A DNA stretch of 64,000 nucleotides from Streptomyces sp. NBC_01216 (GTDB lineage Bacteria > Actinomycetota > Actinomycetes > Streptomycetales > Streptomycetaceae), in contig NZ_CP108680.1 in assembly GCF_035994945.1 (NCBI RefSeq), positions 43,177 to 107,176 on the forward strand, written 5' to 3'. The translations under genes and the position numbers were made by a program. Every line of letters begins with the position of its first letter. The first letter of the stretch is position 1. The notes beneath the pieces are model-generated. The model was not told where the DNA came from, made no database searches, and saw only the letters and a program-made list of their open reading frames with translations. Below, one piece after another: positions 59,441 through 64,000 of the stretch.

Positions 59441-59788
59441 TCATCCCTTCCGGGCGGCGACCGCCGCCGTCTGTGTGCCGGCCGAAGCCCTCAGCTCTCC
59501 GCCACGGGTGTCCGCCGAAGCAGGCGTGTTCGGGGCGTCACGCCGCTCGGTGGGCTCCCTGCCGCGCTTTGGACGGTGCGGGGGAGGCAGCGGCCAGCGG
59601 TCCGGCGCGGTGTGGGCGTGTCCTGCCGGGGGCCCGTGCAGCGAGCGGGGGCGATGGGTCGCACCGGTGGACACCGCCTGTACCGGCCCGTGGTGTCCGG
59701 ACGGCCGCTCCTCGGCGACGAGGCCGACGGTGGCTGCCCCTTCGTGAGACACGGCCTCAGACCGCGCTGTCGGACGTCTGGTGGTCAT
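59441..59788 (-). CDS. Doubtful 115-residue reading frame
   Basis: Open frame ending just before the start of the fusion gene. The sequence is His/Pro/Arg-rich with no recognised domain, the ribosome site is poor and third-position GC is only moderate. It is kept because it fills a 366-bp space between same-strand genes; it may be non-coding leader. Confidence 0.2.
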   Translation of the reverse strand: MTTRRPTARSEAVSHEGAATVGLVAEERPSGHHGPVQAVSTGATHRPRSLHGPPAGHAHTAPDRWPLPPPHRPKRGREPTERRDAPNTPASADTRGGELRASAGTQTAAVAARKG

Positions 59789-59803
59789 GGCGGGCCCGCA
59801 TGG

Positions 59804-59920
59804 TCACGCGCCGTTCTTCAGCGAGAAGTTCTTCCTGCCGTGGTCCTCTACCGGCACGCCGACACCCGTCACCTCAGTGTCGTCTCGCCCGCCGACCCTG
59901 CGAATGTCGAAGAGGGACAC
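59804..59920 (-). CDS. Possible small peptide gene, 38 residues
   Basis: Frame starting GTG 59920 with GGAAGGA six bases upstream, reading MSLFDIRRVGGRDD then TEVTGVGVPVEDHGRKNFSL and KNGA. Third codon positions are mostly G or C, while the sequence just upstream of the start is not, which supports this start. No family is recognised. It could be a peptide precursor, a small regulator, or the end of a decayed gene. No peptide-modifying enzyme is adjacent other than the flavin fusion downstream. Confidence 0.4.
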   Translation of the reverse strand: MSLFDIRRVGGRDDTEVTGVGVPVEDHGRKNFSLKNGA

Positions 59921-60267
59921 CAGCATTCCTTCCGAAACGTCAGAGGCCCTTTTCTCCCGTGGCGTGCGGACCACGTGGGCATCGGAGCGCGGCACCCCGC
60001 ATCCGCCACGGGAGGACACCCGGCAACAGCCGGGCAGGACGGCGCCGATCACATCACGCCGGGTGAAATCCGGGCAACAGGCCCTGTGAATGCACGGCGA
60101 CTTCACCAACTCCGATTTCCCGGCCCAGGGCACCACCCGGGGAAAACGGTCGACTTGTTCAAGTCGTGATTCCTCCGCCCAGCCCGCTTGTGAGCGCGTC
60201 GGCGGACCGCGATTCTCATGCCGCCACGCCCGCGTCGCGAACGGATCTGGAGAAAAGGACCGCTGAC
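59921..60267. other. Divergent intergenic region, no feature recognised
   Basis: 347 bp, lower in GC than the surroundings, before the tautomerase gene and the small peptide gene. No cluster box, no convincing gene. Confidence 0.4.
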
Positions 60268-60477
60268 ATGCCGGTGATCACTGTCAACTGGTGGCAGGGC
60301 AATGACCGAACAGCCCGAAAGGAACTGGTGGCGGGGATCACGGACGTCGTCACACGGGTCTCGGGCTGCCCGGACGACGCGGTGACCGTCATCGTCCGTG
60401 ATGTCTCCCCGGATCACTGGGGCAACGCCGGGCATCTGGCCGACGAACAACCCCGCTCACCCTGGGACCCGCGGTAG
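60268..60477 (+). CDS. 4-oxalocrotonate tautomerase-like protein
   Basis: 69 residues, typical length. After removal of Met, Pro1 (MPVITVNWW) would be the catalytic base. The core ARKELVAGITDVVTRVSGCPDDAVTVIVRDVSPDHWGNAG matches the family, including an Arg in the VRDV segment. Works as an oligomer on enol/keto forms of 2-oxo acids or phenolic compounds. Ribosome site GGAG/AAAGGA lies upstream. No cluster box; whether it serves the pathway is open. Confidence 0.88.
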   Translation: MPVITVNWWQGNDRTARKELVAGITDVVTRVSGCPDDAVTVIVRDVSPDHWGNAGHLADEQPRSPWDPR

Positions 60478-60662
60478 TCAACGGCCCTGGAGCGCACCCA
60501 TCCGGCTCCGCAGGGCGGCGGCCCGCACCAACCGACCCTCACTCACACAGCGGCCCACACCCCGCAGACCCGTGAACTCCACTACCCCACCGCGCGTCAC
60601 ACGGACCGCGCCTCCGGCGTACGGCCGCCGGCCCCACCTGACCGCCCCTGAAAGGAAACGAC

Positions 60663-61034
60663 ATGTCCTCCGCCACTGTCCGCACCGAGGGCGACTTCTT
60701 CCCGGAGCCGCTCACCGTCGAACGCGCCCGCGGCCTCCTCGATGACCTCATGACCGACTTCCGCACCGGAGAGTGGCGCCCCACCACGTTGGAAAGCCGT
60801 GTCGCCGACATGCTGCTCACCTCGACCGCCGGAGACGGCCTCCTGACCTCTCGCCGTATCCGCGTCGCCCTGTGGGAGGGCAATCTCGCGATGACCCACG
60901 ACAATGGCGGGCGCCTCGCCCAGGCCCTCGCCGACCTCGTTCCCGTCCTGGACGACCCCTACTGCGCCGCCTTCGACATCATCGACCAGGCGGGCGAACT
61001 CGTCGGCGCCGTCGCCGCCCACCAGACCGTCTGA
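60663..61034 (+). CDS. Hypothetical protein, 123 residues
   Basis: Well-formed gene: AAAGGA seven bases before ATG, high third-position GC, hairpin after the stop. The protein is mixed alpha/beta and acidic, with LTVERARGLLDDLMTDFRTGEWRPTTLESRVADMLL and a C-terminal AFDIIDQAGELVGAVAAH. No family recognised. It lies 185 bp after the tautomerase and may be co-transcribed. Confidence 0.75.
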   Translation: MSSATVRTEGDFFPEPLTVERARGLLDDLMTDFRTGEWRPTTLESRVADMLLTSTAGDGLLTSRRIRVALWEGNLAMTHDNGGRLAQALADLVPVLDDPYCAAFDIIDQAGELVGAVAAHQTV

Positions 61035-61051
61035 CCGCCCACACCAACGGG

Positions 61052-61092
61052 GGCCCGGTCGGAGACCCAGCACGCGCCCCCGACCGGGCCCT
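61052..61092. terminator. Hairpin between convergent genes
   Basis: Perfect 12-bp arms GGGCCCGGTCGG/CCGACCGGGCCC, 17-base loop. Confidence 0.8.
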
Positions 61093-61104
61093 TCCCGCCC
61101 CCGC

Positions 61105-62106
61105 TCAGGCAGCCCAGGGCGCGATCGGGTACCAGATCAGCTCACGACGGGCCAGGATCCGTACATCCCAGTAGAGAACCATGAACACCCCTGCGGCGAT
61201 GAACGACGCCGCCATCAGAGCCGAAGCCCGGCTCGGCCGCCGCGTCATCCACTGGTGCAGCCGGTCCCCGAGGAGACCGGTCACCAACAGGAACACCACG
61301 GCCATCACCACGATGTTGCCGAGACTCTGCAGAGCGAACGACGCCGCCCCGTACAAGGCGTTGTGGCTCTCGGCCGCGTCCCGGAACAACTGACGGAACA
61401 GCGCGAACGGACGTCCGATCAGGAACGCCCCGATCAGACCGCCCATGAACAGCATCGGCGCCCCGGGATAGCGCTCCGAGATCCGCGCCAGCGGGTCACG
61501 CACCATTCCCAGTGCCGCCAGCCCCAGGTACGTCATGACCACACCGAGGAGCCCGAAGACCACCATCGCCTGAATCAGCCGCCCGGAGAACCCTCCGCCA
61601 CCACCGCCCTGGTCCCCGAACTGCGGCATACCGGTACCGGCCAGCGCCACGACCGCCCCGTACACCGAGGACACGATGAGCGCACCGAGCGCGAGCTGCG
61701 CCAACGGGCGCAACGCGGCGGCCATCCGCCCCCGCCGGGACGACGACCGCCCCCCGGCCAGCGGCGCGAGCGCACTGAACACGGCGACGTTGCACGCGGT
61801 GAACGTACCGGCGATACCAGTCGCCAACGCGAACGCGATACCCGCCAGGGCGCCCGCGATCGGCTCCCCCTTGGCGTGGTGACCCAGTAGGGAGTCCGCC
61901 ACGTTGTCCCCGATGGTCCGGTCGACGAACTGCGCCGACCACACCACCGTCAGCGCGAAGCCGAACAACGCACTCACCAGGATGACCAGCGCCCGGCGGC
62001 GCGGCACATGACCGTTGAAGAAGAACGAGGATGTGCGAGAGCTGCTACCCATGTCCCGCACGGGCCCGGCCGGTGCCGGGGCAGGACGCTGCGCCGTCTG
62101 CGCCAT
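61105..62106 (-). CDS. Integral membrane protein of unknown family
   Basis: 333 residues. A ~25-residue Pro/Ala/Ser-rich start, then about eight membrane helices with GIAGTFTACNVAVFSALAPLAGG and two similar GxxxxG-rich segments, and a Gly-rich loop (QFGDQGGGGGGFSG). The TACNVAVFSALAP piece is faintly like the CPxxxP helix of DsbD/CcdA transporters, but only one Cys is present. No partner genes. Function unknown. Confidence 0.8.
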   Translation of the reverse strand: MAQTAQRPAPAPAGPVRDMGSSSRTSSFFFNGHVPRRRALVILVSALFGFALTVVWSAQFVDRTIGDNVADSLLGHHAKGEPIAGALAGIAFALATGIAGTFTACNVAVFSALAPLAGGRSSSRRGRMAAALRPLAQLALGALIVSSVYGAVVALAGTGMPQFGDQGGGGGGFSGRLIQAMVVFGLLGVVMTYLGLAALGMVRDPLARISERYPGAPMLFMGGLIGAFLIGRPFALFRQLFRDAAESHNALYGAASFALQSLGNIVVMAVVFLLVTGLLGDRLHQWMTRRPSRASALMAASFIAAGVFMVLYWDVRILARRELIWYPIAPWAA

Positions 62107-62271
62107 GACGAATCGCCTTTCCAGAAGTGTGGGGAACGGACCGTCACGTTAGGCCCGTCGACACCCCCATGGGCCACCACCGAGGAACTGCGCACACGGC
62201 AAGAACCTCTGACCCCCACTTCATGACATGCACCTCCCCGAAAGACCCCGGGCACGCCTGGACCCGAGCAC

Positions 62272-62499
62272 CTAAGCGGCCCGTAGATCCTCCGGACCGT
62301 CCTCCTCCGACAGTCCCGGAACCACCGGCACCCAGGTGACCGAGGGACCCGAACTCCACGCCGCTCCCGTCACCTCCGGCAAGGCCATGTCGAAGCTGCG
62401 CCACATCCACGCCCAGCTCGCGACCGAGCGAAAACGCCGCCCGCCGTCGATACCCGCGCCGACACCTGCCGCGATCCCGTCACCCACGCCCGCGCTCAT
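62272..62499 (-). CDS. Small gene, 75 residues, coupled to the SDR gene
   Basis: The start ATG overlaps the SDR stop (ATGA), a usual sign of translational coupling, and third codon positions are GC-rich. It reads MSAGVGDGIAAGVGAGIDGG, then a Trp-rich middle (SWAWMWRSFDMALPEV) and an acidic end. No family recognised; it may be chance coding in GC-rich DNA. The 165 bp between its stop and the membrane protein gene hold nothing recognised. Confidence 0.45.
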   Translation of the reverse strand: MSAGVGDGIAAGVGAGIDGGRRFRSVASWAWMWRSFDMALPEVTGAAWSSGPSVTWVPVVPGLSEEDGPEDLRAA

Positions 62500-63458
62500 G
62501 CCCGAACCCCCGTCACGGGACAGACCGACACCGGGGATTCCGGCAGTCTCTCCGGGCGCACCTCGTACCGCACCCCGGTCAGCTCCTGCGAGAGGTCCCA
62601 CAGCCGGGCCCTTGCCGCCTCGTCACGAGAAGCCCTGCTGGAGCGTGCCGGCACCGGCGTCCCCCGGCTTTCGAAACGCTGCCGGGGACCGAGGTAGGAA
62701 CCACCAGCCACTCGCGGATCCGTGGCTGCCCGCAACGAAGGCCACGCAGCCTGTTCCGCTGGCTGAGCCAGCCAGCGCAAGCCCGCGGCGGCCACCGGCC
62801 GAAGCAGCGGCGGAGGGTCACCGTGCCACAGACCGGTCGGCGACAGCCCGGGATGCGCGGCCACCGACACCGTCGCCGCGCCCGCCACCGCGAGCCGGTG
62901 CTGCAACTCCCGGGCGAACAGCAGGTTCGCGAGCTTGGAGCGTCCGTACGCCGTCGCGGAACGCCGCCCGGTCGCGGACTTGGCCAGGTCCGCGTCGAAA
63001 CCACCCCAGCCGACGCGGTGCGCGAGACTCGCGACGGTCACCACCCTGGAACCCGGCACCGCCGTCATCAGATCAAGCAACAAGCCGGTGAGAGCGAAAT
63101 GCCCGAGATGATTCACGCCGAAGTGAGCCTCGAAGCCATCGGCGGTCCGCCGGTATTCCGGGAACATCACCCCCGCATTGTTGATCAGCAGATCCAGACG
63201 CCCATGCCGTCCGCGCACCTCGGCCGCGGCCTCCCGCACGGAGTCCAGCGACACGAGGTCCAGACGTACGACCTCGGTACTCCCGGCGATACGCGAGGCC
63301 GCCACCTGACCCCGCTCCACACTGCGGCAGGCAAGGACGACATGCGCCCCGCGGGCCGCGAACACCCGGCTCGTCTCCAGCCCGATACCGCCGGAAGCGC
63401 CGGTGACCAGAACGGTTCTCCCGCTCTGGTCCGGAACGTGTGCGAGGGACCAGCTCAT
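62496..63458 (-). CDS. Short-chain dehydrogenase (WW-oxidoreductase/retinol-dehydrogenase-like)
   Basis: 320-residue extended SDR: TGASGGIGLETSRVFAARGAHVVLACRS is the cofactor site, NNAGVM, then VNHLGHFALTGLLLDLM, Ser in VASLAHRVGW and the YGRSKLAN Tyr-Lys pair. The C-terminal part with SPVSVCPVTGVRA extends past the fold. GGAGGG lies before ATG 63458. Such SDRs are common in Streptomyces genomes; no sign ties it to the cluster. Confidence 0.9.
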   Translation of the reverse strand: MSWSLAHVPDQSGRTVLVTGASGGIGLETSRVFAARGAHVVLACRSVERGQVAASRIAGSTEVVRLDLVSLDSVREAAAEVRGRHGRLDLLINNAGVMFPEYRRTADGFEAHFGVNHLGHFALTGLLLDLMTAVPGSRVVTVASLAHRVGWGGFDADLAKSATGRRSATAYGRSKLANLLFARELQHRLAVAGAATVSVAAHPGLSPTGLWHGDPPPLLRPVAAAGLRWLAQPAEQAAWPSLRAATDPRVAGGSYLGPRQRFESRGTPVPARSSRASRDEAARARLWDLSQELTGVRYEVRPERLPESPVSVCPVTGVRA

Positions 63459-63828
63459 ATCGCCCTCCAAAATAGACAACGCGAACGAGAACGAGGCGTC
63501 AGCACGCCGCGGCATCACCACGAGTGACGATGCGTTCTTGTCTGCCGGGCGCCGACGGGCATACTTCATCGTCCGCATCCGGAACACGGACCGGCCACTC
63601 CCCATGTGCGGATCTCGACACCCGACAGCGCATGCGGCCTTCGGCCGGCCAGTCTCACAAGGAAAGGGGTCTACTCACTGGATACCAAACTTACATACAG
63701 CATCAACATGTGAGGCAGGTATGTCAGCGGATAGAGCACCATCCATCCCGCACAACAGACGAACGGAAGACTGCCCGTTCCAGCAGAGGAAGAGACTGCC
63801 CAGCTCCGGGAGCGCAGCGGACGGAGCA
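63459..63828. other. Subtelomeric region without genes
   Basis: About 370 bp after the last gene, less GC-rich than the rest, with no credible coding frame. Leads into the palindrome array. Confidence 0.5.
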
Positions 63829-63857
63829 TCACTTCTGGTGCGCAGCATCAGAAGTGA
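63829..63857. repeat. Telomere palindrome, 13-bp arms
   Basis: TCACTTCTGGTGC - GCA - GCATCAGAAGTGA, with one G-T mismatch. Confidence 0.85.
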
Positions 63858-63862
63858 GTGGG

Positions 63863-63873
63863 CCGCACAGCGG
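63863..63873. repeat. Telomere palindrome, short
   Basis: CCGC-ACA-GCGG. Confidence 0.6.
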
Positions 63874-63887
63874 TCCACCAGGTGCCC

Positions 63888-63898
63888 CCGCGCAGCGG
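63888..63898. repeat. Telomere palindrome, short
   Basis: CCGC-GCA-GCGG. Confidence 0.65.
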
Positions 63899-63928
63899 TC
63901 CAACCTACTTCCGCGCTGAGCTCCCACA

Positions 63929-63953
63929 TGTGCTCCCGCGCAGCGGGAGCACA
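63929..63953. repeat. Telomere palindrome, 11-bp arms
   Basis: TGTGCTCCCGC-GCA-GCGGGAGCACA, perfect. Confidence 0.9.
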
Positions 63954-63977
63954 ACCATCGCGCGCAGCGCGGTGGTT
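63953..63977. repeat. Telomere palindrome, 11-bp arms
   Basis: AACCATCGCGC-GCA-GCGCGGTGGTT, one mismatch. Confidence 0.85.
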
Positions 63978-63985
63978 CGCTTGCC

Positions 63986-64000
63986 CATCGCGCAGCGATG
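63986..64000. repeat. Telomere palindrome at window edge
   Basis: CATCGC-GCA-GCGATG, perfect; may extend past the window. Confidence 0.85.

Larger units (their letters stand above)
63829..64000. repeat. Right-end telomere-like palindrome array
   Basis: Six palindromes with a three-base loop (GCA in five of them) packed into 172 bp, as in Streptomyces chromosome and linear-plasmid telomeres, where single-stranded 3' ends fold into such hairpins. The last one, CATCGCGCAGCGATG, equals the second palindrome of the archetypal telomere in inverted orientation, as expected for a right end. The terminal palindrome itself would lie just beyond the window. Confidence 0.85.

Noticed and set aside
63781..64000. 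Repeated GCGCAGC units as a CRISPR array
   Set aside because: Spacing is irregular, units are centres of hairpins and there are no cas genes; telomere palindromes explain them.

Overview
The window looks like one arm of a linear Streptomyces replicon. Base composition is very high in GC, many genes start at GTG or TTG behind GGAGG-type ribosome sites, and the last ~170 bases are a run of palindromes with GCA loops, as at Streptomyces telomeres. The final palindrome stops exactly at the window edge. No rRNA, tRNA, CRISPR array or intact insertion sequence was seen.

Most of the window (about 1-57 kb) is a large biosynthetic gene cluster rich in oxygenases. Its left part (2-13 kb) carries close relatives of the enzymes that make and load the beta-tyrosine unit of C-1027-type enediynes: an HpaB/SgcC-like hydroxylase (2754), a free-standing condensation enzyme (4443), an MIO aminomutase (5879) and a large stand-alone adenylation enzyme (7577). 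Around them lie a P450, a SnoaL/SgcJ-like protein, two acyl-CoA-dehydrogenase-fold monooxygenases and a FAD oxidoreductase. The carrier protein, a halogenase and any PKS are absent and may lie to the left.

A second block (13.4-23.8 kb) is unusual: a molybdopterin oxidoreductase, a solute-binding protein with no export signal, an Asp/Glu racemase, a PP-loop ATPase fused to a degenerate condensation/epimerisation-like domain, an A-PCP module and an asparagine synthase. A third block (24-38 kb) has covalent-flavin oxidases, an F420-type oxidoreductase, a CoA ligase with acyl-CoA dehydrogenase and SDR, small accessory proteins, an acyltransferase, a type II thioesterase and a methyltransferase. 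A fourth block (38-57.5 kb) has a second acyltransferase, two duplicated MFS exporters, a third flavin oxidase, another methyltransferase, a multicopper oxidase, an ATP-grasp protein, and an operon of ALDH-like, ThDP-dependent and adenylate-forming enzymes. The remainder (57.6-64 kb) contains a flavin monooxygenase-flavin reductase fusion and small or ordinary genes running to the telomere.

The main new observation is a 16-bp box, consensus GCAATCNNGRAGATGC, found 32-129 bp before the first gene of nearly every operon between 2.5 and 53 kb. It is always oriented with AGATGC towards the gene. Fifteen copies were found, often as divergent pairs between back-to-back operons. It is probably the operator or promoter of a cluster-specific regulator that is not in this window, and it ties the blocks into one regulon.
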